The translations under genes and the position numbers were made by a program. A stretch of DNA of 64,000 nucleotides, taken from assembly GCA_002104535.1 (NCBI GenBank), contig NBOG01000014.1, forward strand, positions 1-64,000, read 5' to 3'. Of this stretch, positions 18,490-26,941 are shown piece by piece. Under the pieces are notes generated by a model, which was not told the origin of the DNA, searched no databases, and saw only the letters and a program-made list of their open reading frames with translations. Within the stretch, counting starts at the first letter, position 1, and every line of letters begins with the position of its first letter. Source of the DNA: Cognaticolwellia sediminilitoris. Its GTDB lineage: Bacteria; Pseudomonadota; Gammaproteobacteria; Enterobacterales; Alteromonadaceae.

Positions 18490-19017
18490 TTAGCTTTCAG
18501 CTTCTATTTTTCTGCGTTTATCAATGGCAGAACTAGTAATATTATCGTGCAGCGTTTTTTCTAAGCCTAAAGAAAAATACACTTCAGCCATTAAAAATAG
18601 TGGCCCGATAACTAACCCCATCAAATCGTCTACAAATGCTGGTTTTGCCTTTTCAAAAATATGACCAATAAATTGCAGCACCCATCCGACAACAAACACC
18701 ACAATTGCAATCGTTATTGCGTTTTCCATCACTGAAACTAAGCTAGCAAGATACAGATTGATAGCGATATAAAATAACATGCCTAAGGCCAGTTTTAGGT
18801 GTAATTTAAAGTAGTAAAGCAGTGTTATTGTGAAAAAAATTATAGCAGGAGTGAAGCTTATGTGGGTATTTGTTAGCTCAATCGTAAAAGTATTTAAACT
18901 TAATAAAACCGTAACAGCCCAAATAATAAGCGGTATACCAACAAAATGGGTAACAATATTACGTTTGTTGAAGTGGACACTTTTGTAATTTGATAACTGT
19001 TCTTCAACTGTTCGCAT
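18490..19017 (-). CDS. Mpo1-like (DUF962) membrane protein
   Basis: A 175-aa integral membrane protein of the Mpo1/YGL010w family. The conserved opening EEQLSNYKSVHFNKRNIVTHFVGIPLI supplies His near residues 16 and 25, and QFIGHIFEKAKPAFV near 120 supplies another. These His residues are the likely metal ligands of a 2-hydroxy fatty acid dioxygenase, as shown for the yeast protein. Four or five hydrophobic helices lie between. The bacterial role is not established. SD AAGGAT lies about 7 bases before the ATG. Transcribed alone. Confidence 0.85.
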   Translation of the reverse strand: MRTVEEQLSNYKSVHFNKRNIVTHFVGIPLIIWAVTVLLSLNTFTIELTNTHISFTPAIIFFTITLLYYFKLHLKLALGMLFYIAINLYLASLVSVMENAITIAIVVFVVGWVLQFIGHIFEKAKPAFVDDLMGLVIGPLFLMAEVYFSLGLEKTLHDNITSSAIDKRRKIEAES

Positions 19018-19197
19018 GGCATATCCTTTATGAAAAATCGCTATTATTTTTTAACCATCATGGCAAGTTATCTGTTTAAAGTAAAGTGAGCAGACCAGTT
19101 GCATTCAAGTCAGAACGCTTTTTTCAGCTTTCAAATTTACGTTTGTTCAGCAAAAGTTTTAGTGCAATTTTAATGGTTTATTAATCTATCAGCTGTC

Positions 19198-19226
19198 TTG
19201 CAGTTGCCGTGTGTTACTCATACAAT
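19198..19226 (+). promoter_or_regulatory. Predicted sigma-70 promoter for the yajD-like gene
   Basis: TTGCAG (-35, 19198-19203), a 17-base spacer, TACAAT (-10, 19221-19226); the start codon is 31 bases downstream. Confidence 0.6.
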
Positions 19227-19257
19227 AGCGGTATTAGTTACTGAATAAGTTAATATT

Positions 19258-19602
19258 ATGTCTTCAGATAGATTAGGCTCTAGCCTTAATTATAAACGTC
19301 AAGAGCAAGGCTATCGTGACCGTGCTTTGAAATTATATCCATGGGTTTGTGGCCGCTGTGCTCGAGCATTTGAATATTCTAATATCAGAGAGTTAACAGT
19401 CCATCATATCGATCATGATCATACCAACAACCCTAATGACGGCAGTAACTGGGAATTGTTATGTATTTATTGTCACGACAATGAGCACGCAAAATATACT
19501 GATCATGCTAATTATCAAACTGAAGTTAAAGCGGGTGATACCAATCAAGACACAGCCACTTATAATCCGTTTGCCGATTTAAAATCAATGTTGAAAAAAT
19601 AA
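19258..19602 (+). CDS. yajD: HNH nuclease family protein YajD
   Basis: A 114-aa protein with a compact HNH fold. Zinc Cys pairs are in VCGRCAR (near 31-34) and CIYCHD (near 77-80), and the catalytic HHIDHDH core lies near 51-57, followed by Asn in DGSNWELLC. Size and motif order match E. coli YajD (115 aa). Function in vivo is unknown; the HNH centre predicts nicking or double-strand cleavage of DNA. Nothing nearby suggests a restriction or phage-defence system. The next gene (DUF808) begins 42 bases after its stop and may be co-transcribed. Confidence 0.88.
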   Translation: MSSDRLGSSLNYKRQEQGYRDRALKLYPWVCGRCARAFEYSNIRELTVHHIDHDHTNNPNDGSNWELLCIYCHDNEHAKYTDHANYQTEVKAGDTNQDTATYNPFADLKSMLKK

Positions 19603-19644
19603 GCCATTAACTGATATTTATGGCATTAAATTAAGGAATTAACA

Positions 19645-20580
19645 GTGGCAGGTGCAAGTTTACTAACCTTACTTGATGATATCGCGACCGTATTAGATGA
19701 CGTCGCCATTTTGACAAAAGTTGCCGCAAAAAAAACGGCAGGTGTACTAGGAGATGATTTAGCACTTAACGCCGAACAAGTCTCAGGAGTAAAAGCTGAC
19801 AGAGAGTTACCTGTGGTTTGGGCTGTTGCTAAAGGTTCGTTTCTTAACAAGTTAATTTTAGTGCCATCTGCTTTGTTAATTAGTGCTTTCTTGCCACCAC
19901 TCATCATCATTTTATTAGTTATTGGTGGTTTGTTTCTCTGCTTCGAAGGTTTTGAAAAGGTTTACCATAAATATTTTCATAACGAGGACAACTCAGTTGA
20001 TAGAACTCAAGCATTAATCGATAAAGCCCAAAAGGGTAATGTAGATATTGTCTCGCTAGAAAAGAAAAAAATCAAAGGCGCTATCCGAACTGACTTTATA
20101 CTATCTGCTGAAATTGTTGTTATAGCACTGGGCTCTGTACAAGAAGCCGATTTTCAAACTCAAGTCATGGTTATTTCAACATTGGCTATTGCGATTACCG
20201 TAGGCGTCTATGGGCTAGTTGCGGGGATTGTTAAGTTAGATGACCTTGGGCTTTATCTACTGCGAAAATCTGTGTCTGGCCGTTTCAACAGCTTACAAAG
20301 AGCAGTTGGATGTGGCTTATTAATATTCGCGCCATTTTTAATGAAATTATTAACCATTGTTGGCACTATCGCTATGTTTCTCGTAGGTGGCGGTATTATT
20401 GTTCATAGTTTTAACTGGCTTAACCAACAATATCATCATATTGAGTCGTGGGTTGGACAACACCTAGGTACTTTTTCTGAAAGTATTTTATCAATATTGC
20501 TCGATGGCATTACCGGTATTATTGCAGGTGGTCTAGTATTGGCTATTGTAAGTGTAATATCTCGGATTAAAAGCAAGTAA
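19645..20580 (+). CDS. DUF808 family inner-membrane protein (YedI-like)
   Basis: A 311-aa protein starting at GTG, placed by the SD TAAGGA about 8 bases upstream and by the conserved family opening MAGASLLTLLDDIATVLDDVA. The body contains KKTAGVLGDDLALNAEQVSG, then about six hydrophobic helices (near 70-95, 150-175, 180-200, 225-255, 285-305). The N-terminal amphipathic region and Lys/Asp-rich segment between residues 110 and 145 are as in E. coli YedI. The function of DUF808 is not known. Confidence 0.88.
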   Translation: MAGASLLTLLDDIATVLDDVAILTKVAAKKTAGVLGDDLALNAEQVSGVKADRELPVVWAVAKGSFLNKLILVPSALLISAFLPPLIIILLVIGGLFLCFEGFEKVYHKYFHNEDNSVDRTQALIDKAQKGNVDIVSLEKKKIKGAIRTDFILSAEIVVIALGSVQEADFQTQVMVISTLAIAITVGVYGLVAGIVKLDDLGLYLLRKSVSGRFNSLQRAVGCGLLIFAPFLMKLLTIVGTIAMFLVGGGIIVHSFNWLNQQYHHIESWVGQHLGTFSESILSILLDGITGIIAGGLVLAIVSVISRIKSK

Positions 20581-20730
20581 ATAACCAGTAGCTAGAACTT
20601 GTTGTTATTTTATTTTTTATATAGTTATCAGTAGTATAATGTAAAAACAATAAAATATTTCAACTTAGCTATTGTATTTTGATGTCATTGCCCAGAGTAT
20701 ATAATTGAAGACAACAAAAAAGGTAGCAAT

Positions 20731-21066
20731 ATGAAAATAATCATTTCCGGACACCACGTTGAAATCACTGAAGGCATAAATTTAGCCATTGAAAATAAAT
20801 TTGCCAAAGTTGCTAAACATTTTCCAAGCCTGATGACACTCGATGTTATCATCACCGTAGAACCCAGCGAACAGAAACTCGAAGTTTCGACCATATATGA
20901 AGGAGCCACTGTTTCAGTCCACGCAGCCGAAAAAGAGTTATATGCTGCTATCGCGAGTGCCGCGAGTAAGCTCGAAGCCGCACTTAAGCATCGAAAAGGT
21001 GTTTTATCTGCTAAACAGAAAAAGAAGTTTGAAGTACCACAGTCAGATGCCTTCGCTAGTGGCTAA
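20731..21066 (+). CDS. hpf: Ribosome hibernation promoting factor (HPF/RaiA family)
   Basis: A 111-aa protein with the beta-alpha-beta-beta-beta-alpha HPF fold. Recognisable parts are MKIIISGHHVEITEGINLAIENKFAK, the central strand EVSTIYEGATVSVHAAEKELYAAI, and the basic segment SKLEAALKHRKGVL. HPF binds the 30S decoding region and inactivates ribosomes in stationary phase. Length lies between E. coli HPF (95) and RaiA (113), so this is a short-type factor without the long dimerisation domain. A TATAAT lies at 20635-20640. Here the gene stands alone with its own terminator rather than beside rpoN. Confidence 0.9.
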   Translation: MKIIISGHHVEITEGINLAIENKFAKVAKHFPSLMTLDVIITVEPSEQKLEVSTIYEGATVSVHAAEKELYAAIASAASKLEAALKHRKGVLSAKQKKKFEVPQSDAFASG

Positions 21067-21097
21067 CCCCTAGCACTAATCGTTAATGTATTCTATC

Positions 21098-21123
21098 AAG
21101 GTCGCCACTAGCGACCTTTTTTT
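21098..21123 (+). terminator. Intrinsic terminator after hpf
   Basis: AAGGTCGC (21098-21105), loop CACTA, GCGACCTT (21111-21118), then a run of T to 21123. A strong rho-independent terminator. Confidence 0.92.
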
Positions 21124-21343
21124 ATAGCTATTATACAAGTCACTTTTTTGGCAATGAACTCACTTTCAACTACATGCCAGCTCATAAATGTCATAATTAA
21201 GCTTTGTCTTTAGGCGGTATCTATTTCATCGTAAATTAGATCAATTTATGGCTATTAGCGTAATGTTTACGTAAAATAGCGAAATTAGCTTTATATGAAG
21301 CATTACAGCCATAAAGCGTACATTGATATTCCCAAGGAAACAC

Positions 21344-21634
21344 ATGAAAAAAACATTCGAGTTAACTCACCCTAAAATTAAAGTCGCTAGAATGGTTGAG
21401 TCAGTCAAACACGAAGTTAAAAAATATTTAAAACGTGAGCGCAACAAAACCTTACCTGAAGATGCTGATTACTGGGATTTCGATTGTAAAATTGGTAAAA
21501 CAGAGCAAACGGCTGACGTTATTCATGTCGCGGCAATCAATCAGCAAATTGATACACTTGTTGCTGAAGATGTAACGTCTTTTTACTTAGAAGTTTTAGT
21601 TAAACCCGCTGTGCGTACCTTCGAAGAAAAATAA
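21344..21634 (+). CDS. DUF6172 family protein
   Basis: The ATG at 21344 is preceded by SD AAGGAAACAC. An in-frame TTG seven codons upstream has no ribosome site, so the product is 96 aa. The conserved sequence MKKTFELTHPKIKVARMVESVKHEVKKYLKRERNK then YWDFDCKIG identifies DUF6172, a family widespread in marine gammaproteobacteria with no assigned function. The protein is strongly basic in its first half, with a Trp/Phe/Asp cluster in the middle. No signal or membrane segment, so cytoplasmic. Confidence 0.8.
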   Translation: MKKTFELTHPKIKVARMVESVKHEVKKYLKRERNKTLPEDADYWDFDCKIGKTEQTADVIHVAAINQQIDTLVAEDVTSFYLEVLVKPAVRTFEEK

Positions 21635-21642
21635 CCTTTAGC

Positions 21643-21662
21643 CGATAGTCAACTGTCGTTTT
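21643..21662 (+). terminator. Weak terminator candidate after DUF6172 gene
   Basis: CGATAG, loop TCAA, CTGTCG (six pairs, one G-U) followed by four T. Short but well placed, 9 bases after the stop. Confidence 0.45.
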
Positions 21663-21671
21663 ATTTAGAAG

Positions 21672-21722
21672 ATCAATCGGAGGAAATTATTGCTGACTCA
21701 GCAAGTATTTGTACCGATTGAT
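21672..21722. repeat. Nested inverted repeat (51 nt structured element)
   Basis: The outer arms ATCAATCGG (21672-21680) and CCGATTGAT (21714-21722) are perfect. Inside them AAAT/ATTT pair, and the centre is TTGCTGA c TCAGCAA (21690-21704). The arms are in register, with 3x3 and 2x2 internal loops, so either strand could fold into one long hairpin. No U-run follows, so it does not look like a simple terminator. A REP/MITE-like remnant or small structured RNA is possible. The rest of 21723-21928 shows nothing I can name. Confidence 0.6.
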
Positions 21723-21928
21723 GTTTATTTAGCTAAGCCCTTTAGCAAGTTTTAACCTTTAACTTTCCACCTTACTATTAACCTTCAATAACGCCTTTAC
21801 TCTCGTTTATCTTTATAGCGCTATATTTGGGAATATTGCGGCTAGTACAAATAACTTTACTAGCCACAGCACAATCATGATTAATTTGTAACGACTAACA
21901 CCTAAACTGTAGTGTGATAATCGCGAAA

Positions 21929-23098
21929 TTAGCCAAAAATATTACGCATTAATGTAATTGCTTGATCAACTGTTTTTCCGTCTTTAACGCTGTTGACAAT
22001 AGTGCTGCGCATGTTAAGGATAAAGTCAGGAATATCATCAGCTTCAAATGCTTTATCAACAATTGCTTCGGCTGACTCTTTACTACGTTTTACTGCCTTT
22101 GCAACACCAATCTTAACTTTTTTAGGTTTGTCGCGCATGCGAATATAATTAGAGCTTTCAGCTAAAGAGTTATCAGCAAATAGAAACAAATCAATTAATA
22201 TTGCTCGGTTTCGCCATACCACAAGCTCAGTTTCATCACTTGGCATTTCACTGCGCCACCATGGCGTACTTCTGATCCCGGCAATCATTTCATGCCAGTA
22301 ATCATCAAAACTCTGATTGTTAAGCTTTATCAAGCCTAAACCTAACGAAAGGCTATCTACTTTTGAGCTGGTAAGGGCGATAAACTGATCAGGTCTGCGC
22401 ATCGCAAGTAAGCGAGTTGCGGCATACAATGGCGCTTTTTCGTTACTCGTATGTAACGCGAATATGGCTTTGTAAGCTTCAACAAAGCGTTGATACTGCG
22501 CAAAGCTTACTTCACCAGTAAAGGGAATATTATCAAGGGCGTTATCAAAAGCTTGTGGATGAGACTTTACTAATTGATGAAAGGTTTTGGCGCCACGCGT
22601 TCCAGCAAACCATTCAACATCAAAATCATAAACGCTAATATCATGTTGAGCAGTATGTTTACCTGCATAAGCAAGTCGATCTTCTTCAATCATTTCCGCT
22701 AGTTTAGTGTTGCGTATGTTAGCGATATAATCTAATAGTCTTAATCTTTCTGGTAGGGCCTGTAAGCTTGCGTTTTCTTGCATAAAGCTGCTAAATATTG
22801 GCAAAGGAACAACACGGGCTAGTTTTAATTGGCAGGCGCTAACACCATTAGATAACGCCTCTTGTAGCTTTTTTAACGGCTTTTCTTGTGAGGGCTCTAA
22901 TAAGTCACGATTCACTTCGTGCAAACAAATACGATATAACTCTTTGCACCAATCTAGAAAATTCTCAGGGTGATTATCTACTTTTACCGCCATTAAATTA
23001 AGGCTTATATCTGCAACAAACGTTAAGGCATTTTGGTAAATAGTTTGTTCGATTGAGCTAAGTGACATGGCATTGGGTGAAGTAAGTAATTTTCTCAT
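21929..23098 (-). CDS. Conserved protein of unknown function (about 389 aa)
   Basis: I do not recognise this family. The frame is open from 23143, but that ATG lacks a ribosome site. The Met at 23098 (MRKLLTSPNAMSLSSIEQ...) gives a more natural start, though its SD (GGAA) is 12-14 bases away, so the start stays open. The protein is soluble and mostly alpha-helical. Notable segments are DVEWFAGTRGAKTFHQLVKSH, APLYAATRLLAMRRPDQFIALTSSKVDSLSLGLGL, and a C-terminal basic stretch MRDKPKKVKIGVAKAVKRSKES before a final helical pair. The middle recalls nuclease- or helicase-associated helical modules, but no catalytic motif can be pointed to. Transcribed alone. Confidence 0.7.
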   Translation of the reverse strand: MRKLLTSPNAMSLSSIEQTIYQNALTFVADISLNLMAVKVDNHPENFLDWCKELYRICLHEVNRDLLEPSQEKPLKKLQEALSNGVSACQLKLARVVPLPIFSSFMQENASLQALPERLRLLDYIANIRNTKLAEMIEEDRLAYAGKHTAQHDISVYDFDVEWFAGTRGAKTFHQLVKSHPQAFDNALDNIPFTGEVSFAQYQRFVEAYKAIFALHTSNEKAPLYAATRLLAMRRPDQFIALTSSKVDSLSLGLGLIKLNNQSFDDYWHEMIAGIRSTPWWRSEMPSDETELVVWRNRAILIDLFLFADNSLAESSNYIRMRDKPKKVKIGVAKAVKRSKESAEAIVDKAFEADDIPDFILNMRSTIVNSVKDGKTVDQAITLMRNIFG

Positions 23099-23143
23099 GA
23101 AACAGGAATTTCCGACGGTAAAAATATAAAAATAGGGCGGCAT

Positions 23144-23450
23144 AATACGTGGAAAATAGTCTAACGCAAGCGATAAAGCGTAATTTTACAGAGAATATCT
23201 GCGTTGATGAATTAAGCAACAAAATGTGTTGATAGGATCAGCAAAACACTCAGTTATTTGACATTAATGCGTTTACTGAAAATATTGCCCAACATAGTTT
23301 TAGGCAATAAAAGCGCAATAAAAGCACAATAAAACTTTGCTACTTGCACTTTTAAATAATACTAAGTAACCTTTCTGGTCTGACCATGATTCTACTTTGC
23401 TGAACGCTTAGTTGAACGAAACATATATCACCGTTTGGGAATAAGTAAAT
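23144..23450. other. Divergent intergenic region, 307 bases
   Basis: It lies between the unknown minus-strand gene and the hydrolase at 23451. Apart from a short direct repeat (GCAATAAAAGC / GCACAATAAAA near 23313-23335) I see no hairpin, clear promoter pair or coding frame. Confidence 0.3.
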
Positions 23451-24338
23451 ATGCAGCAAAGGTCAATTTATATTGATGATGGTGAGCATCAATTACACCT
23501 GCGTCACATTTGGAAACAAGACGGTGGTGTACCTATTTTTATGTTACATGGCTCGATTGAAAACGGACTTATTTTTTACACTGAAAAAGGCAAAGGTTTA
23601 GCTTGTTTCCTTGCAGAGCATGGTTTTGATGTATATGTCGGAGATTTACGTGGGCGAGGTAAGAGTAAACCTGCTATTGATAACACTTCAACACATGGGC
23701 AATTTGACGCGATCACTCGTGATATCCCCTTATTCTTAGAAAAAATTCAATCGTTAAATTCACAGAATATTCACCTGATTGCCCATTCGTGGGGAGGTGT
23801 TCTGTTAACTAGCTTTATCGCGCGTTACCCACAATGGCTTGATAAAATACACAGCAAAACATGTTTTGGTACTAAACGTGTGGTTAAAGTGAAAACTTTT
23901 GAAGCTATGTTTAAATTAGGTTTGGTATGGCGACACGTTGCGCCAATTATAGCTAAAAAGCAGGGCTATTTAGATGCAAAAAACTTACGTTTTGGCTCTG
24001 ATAGTGAAACAAAGCAATCGTTAACTGAAAGCTTGGCTTGGGTTAGACCGGGTAAGTGGCACGATCACATTGACGGTTTTGATTACTACAGTGCAGCTCA
24101 AAAGGTAACATGGCCACCAACTTGGCACTTTACCGGTATTAAAGATCACGCCTTAGGGCACCCTCGTGATGTGCAATTGTTTATCGATGAATGTGGTAAT
24201 AGCCAAGCTAAACTCACCGTTTTATCAAAAAAAGCCGGAAATCTTGTCGACTACGATCATATTAATATCTTAACTCACCCTAAAGCGGTAATAGATCATT
24301 TCCCACAGTTAGCGATTTGGTTGAAAGGAAATAGTTGA
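23451..24338 (+). CDS. Alpha/beta hydrolase
   Basis: A 295-aa soluble alpha/beta hydrolase without signal peptide. The oxyanion region is FMLHGSIENG, then GDLRGRGKSKP, the nucleophile elbow AHSWGGVLL (Ser near residue 108), a cap region rich in Trp and Lys, a likely acid in FTGIKDHALGHP (near 226), and the catalytic His in YDHINILTHPKA (near 270). This spacing fits lysophospholipase/monoacylglycerol-lipase-like enzymes; the substrate is unknown. SD GGGAAT lies before the ATG. The next gene is 157 bases on and has its own ribosome site. Confidence 0.82.
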   Translation: MQQRSIYIDDGEHQLHLRHIWKQDGGVPIFMLHGSIENGLIFYTEKGKGLACFLAEHGFDVYVGDLRGRGKSKPAIDNTSTHGQFDAITRDIPLFLEKIQSLNSQNIHLIAHSWGGVLLTSFIARYPQWLDKIHSKTCFGTKRVVKVKTFEAMFKLGLVWRHVAPIIAKKQGYLDAKNLRFGSDSETKQSLTESLAWVRPGKWHDHIDGFDYYSAAQKVTWPPTWHFTGIKDHALGHPRDVQLFIDECGNSQAKLTVLSKKAGNLVDYDHINILTHPKAVIDHFPQLAIWLKGNS

Positions 24339-24495
24339 TTTTCGCTTACGATTCTTAATATAAATTAAGATATTAAAACCTTGAATTATAAGTATACTTG
24401 CCTCAGTTAGTTCCATTTTTGACGGTATTGGTATCGCCGGTCTATGAAAACATAACGTTACTATTCAGACAGATTATAAATATTTTGGAGAACAC

Positions 24496-24882
24496 TTGGC
24501 ACTTAAAATTGATCACTTAACTATTTTAGTTAAGTCGATGGCAACAAGCATGGCCTATTACAATAGCTTATTAACAATTATTGGTTTTACCAAAGTGAAA
24601 GATCATATCTGGACCGATAATGAGGGTTTTTATCTGCAGTTTAATGAAGCAAAAGAGGGCACAAATGATTACCAACGTTTTGGTGCTGGTATGAATCATG
24701 TCGGCTTTGCTGCACCTTCGGTTGAGTTTGTTGAAAATGTACAAACAAAAATGCGAACTGCTGGCTTTGATGTAGCTGAAATTCAAAGCTTTGGTGGTGT
24801 TAGGGCCTTATTTATGAAAGACCCTGATGGTATTCGTTTTGAGGTTACTTATTACCCACCTGGTGTTGAGCCTGTTGGTTAA
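24496..24882 (+). CDS. VOC (glyoxalase/bleomycin resistance) family protein
   Basis: A 128-aa single VOC module. The TTG start is set by SD GGAG 7-8 bases upstream and by the conserved opening LKIDHLTILVKSM. Metal-ligand positions are suggested by His6 (KIDHLTI), His67 in AGMNHVGFAA and Glu115 in DGIRFEVTYYP. The paired beta-alpha-beta-beta-beta motif ends with VRALFMKDPDGIRFEV. A divalent-metal dioxygenase, lyase or isomerase is possible; the substrate is unknown. Confidence 0.8.
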   Translation: MALKIDHLTILVKSMATSMAYYNSLLTIIGFTKVKDHIWTDNEGFYLQFNEAKEGTNDYQRFGAGMNHVGFAAPSVEFVENVQTKMRTAGFDVAEIQSFGGVRALFMKDPDGIRFEVTYYPPGVEPVG

Positions 24883-24917
24883 CAGCTTGCTTCAATATTG
24901 ACTTGATTAAATACCAC

Positions 24918-26294
24918 TTACTGATCTTCCTCATTAGTTTCCATTGCTTCAATATTAATAATGGTTGAACGGTTAATTGTGATCTTAAAACGTTGTATTT
25001 TTTGATGGAGCTTTTTATCTGTTTGCATTAACACAACATTGATTTGATAACGTCGTTCAACAGCTTGTTTAGTAACTTTAGTGCCGTCAAGTGAGTATAA
25101 CCGTCCCTCACCTTTTTTTAAGAAACGGTTAAATGGCGTCAAATTGAAATAAACTACTTGTTGGATTTCATCATAGCCGGGCATAAAGCTCTTAGCGTTT
25201 ACTTTAGTATCACTTCGAAAATGCAGTAACCTAGCGGCTTGTTTATTCTGATGTCGGCGAGTTTGAAACAGTTTATCGACTTGTTTGGGTAAGTCTTTAT
25301 CACGTATGTATTCAAGCCAAAGTGTTTGAGTAGCAATGATGGTTTTATTAAAGCTATTGGAGTAAATATTTTTCCACTTTGGTAAACCACGTTGAATACT
25401 GCGCCAAATAACTCGAGTAATATCGTCTTTAAATACTTCTCTTAAGCCATAAATAACGCCAAGCATAGCCACTAAGGCAATGGTAACTTCAGTAAAATTA
25501 TCACGTGCATTTAAAACAAACCCCATAACTAATGCCATGATAAAGGTAGTCACTGTGCCACTAACAACGCGTTTTAAATTACGGTTGAGACTTTTTACTT
25601 CTTTTTGCAATACCACGCCATATTCAATTAAACGTTGCAGTAAACGCATTTTGTTAGTTATGCGGTTAGGGTCATCAAGGGTAATTTGTGAGTTATAATT
25701 GTTGTTTTCTCGGTATTCGCTTTCACTACGGCATAAGGCAAACAAAAAGTTTCTTTCAGTACTAAAGTCACTACTTTTAGGTCCTCGGGACAATAGCTTT
25801 AAAAAAGACTGCTCTACTTGCCAGCTTAAGTAGTTATCAGCATTTTCAAAAAAAGGTTTTAGTTTATGATCTGACGGTGTATATCTTCTAAGCTTTTTTA
25901 ATAGTCCAGAGATTTGTTCCGCTAAAACAATAGCCTGAGGGTAAAACTCTTCGCTGTCTTTAAGTTTTATGGTCTGTTTTGTATCGGTATCAAGTGCGAT
26001 TAGAATTTGATAAGAAAATAAATTTAGATTGAGCCTATAATCACTTTGTTCACCTTTTTTTTGACTGATAAAGCGACTTCGAACCAAGGGTAAGTGTAGT
26101 TGAGGTGATAAATATGCACTCTCACATTCAATACTGCTGTGAAAATATTGCTCTTCAGATAACGTTTTAGGGCTGATACCCATTTCGATAGGTAAGGAGA
26201 AATATAAGTCGAGTCTTTGAAAGTCAGAAGGCAGCAGCCGATAACTCACTTTCAAAGAAAGATTTTCGTCTTGGGTTAGTTTTGCATTATTCAC
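24918..26294 (-). CDS. Membrane protein of unknown function (458 aa)
   Basis: Not recognised. It starts at GTG (26294) with GGAG about 14 bases upstream, so the start is uncertain. The N-terminal about 240 residues are soluble and begin with a beta-rich part (LSLKVSYRLLPSDFQRLDLYFSLP). Two adjacent hydrophobic helices (near 245-290: TFIMALVMGFVL and VTIALVAMLGVIYGL) follow, then a basic C-terminal soluble domain of about 160 residues. With a short loop between the helices both flanks would face the same side, probably the cytoplasm. No catalytic motif is visible. It converges on the VOC gene with a gap of only 35 bases. Confidence 0.75.
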   Translation of the reverse strand: MNNAKLTQDENLSLKVSYRLLPSDFQRLDLYFSLPIEMGISPKTLSEEQYFHSSIECESAYLSPQLHLPLVRSRFISQKKGEQSDYRLNLNLFSYQILIALDTDTKQTIKLKDSEEFYPQAIVLAEQISGLLKKLRRYTPSDHKLKPFFENADNYLSWQVEQSFLKLLSRGPKSSDFSTERNFLFALCRSESEYRENNNYNSQITLDDPNRITNKMRLLQRLIEYGVVLQKEVKSLNRNLKRVVSGTVTTFIMALVMGFVLNARDNFTEVTIALVAMLGVIYGLREVFKDDITRVIWRSIQRGLPKWKNIYSNSFNKTIIATQTLWLEYIRDKDLPKQVDKLFQTRRHQNKQAARLLHFRSDTKVNAKSFMPGYDEIQQVVYFNLTPFNRFLKKGEGRLYSLDGTKVTKQAVERRYQINVVLMQTDKKLHQKIQRFKITINRSTIINIEAMETNEEDQ

Positions 26295-26573
26295 TAAATC
26301 TTCTGCTCCTTGTCAGTGTTATTATCAAGCCTATTTAGGGTAAGTTAGCCTTATGTATGAGATCATTATCAGCAGAAAGTGCTTTAAAGAACGTTATTAT
26401 ACGTTATTTGGGCAATAAAATTTAATTTTAATCCCTGCTAGTTTTAGTAAAGTGATGATAAATTGGCAGTTAATATCATATGATGAAAACGTATCCTTGT
26501 GCGAATAAAACTTCACACGGATATAAAGATTTATTAGTCACTTTAAAACCAAAAAGAAGAATATTGAAAATAA

Positions 26574-26915
26574 ATGCGTAAATCAGATAAAAAAATAGAA
26601 AATCAAATTATAAAAACTCTAACACAAGTGTGCGAATCAGCACTTGAAGACATTGCGGGGTTTGAATGGTTAACACATACCGTCAATTTTGAGCAATTTC
26701 CTGATAGTTTAAAAATCACCTGTATTTTCAATAATAATAAGGATTTAGCTTGTTACTTAAATTCAACTAACAGTATAGATTTAAAAAAGGTGATAGAAGA
26801 TAGCTTGCAAGAAATTGGTATAAAAATTAAAAACGCCAATAAACAGATCATATTAGACAGCGAAGAAAACTGTACCTTACAACATGCAGGAAATTGGCGT
26901 CAAAGGTTGTCTTAA
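26574..26915 (+). CDS. Conserved small protein of unknown function (113 aa)
   Basis: The pattern MRKSDKKIENQI..LTQVCESALEDIAGFEWLTHTVNF..FPDSLKITCIF and the C-terminal DSEENCTLQHAGNW recur in Shewanella, Vibrio and other gammaproteobacteria. Databases sometimes label the family a Fis-type regulator, but I see no helix-turn-helix to justify that. Soluble, alpha/beta, with three Cys. It lies 26 bases from the convergent argO; the region upstream (26295-26573) shows no obvious promoter. Confidence 0.75.
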   Translation: MRKSDKKIENQIIKTLTQVCESALEDIAGFEWLTHTVNFEQFPDSLKITCIFNNNKDLACYLNSTNSIDLKKVIEDSLQEIGIKIKNANKQIILDSEENCTLQHAGNWRQRLS

Positions 26916-26941
26916 TCGAGTTAACAACCACATCAGGAAAT

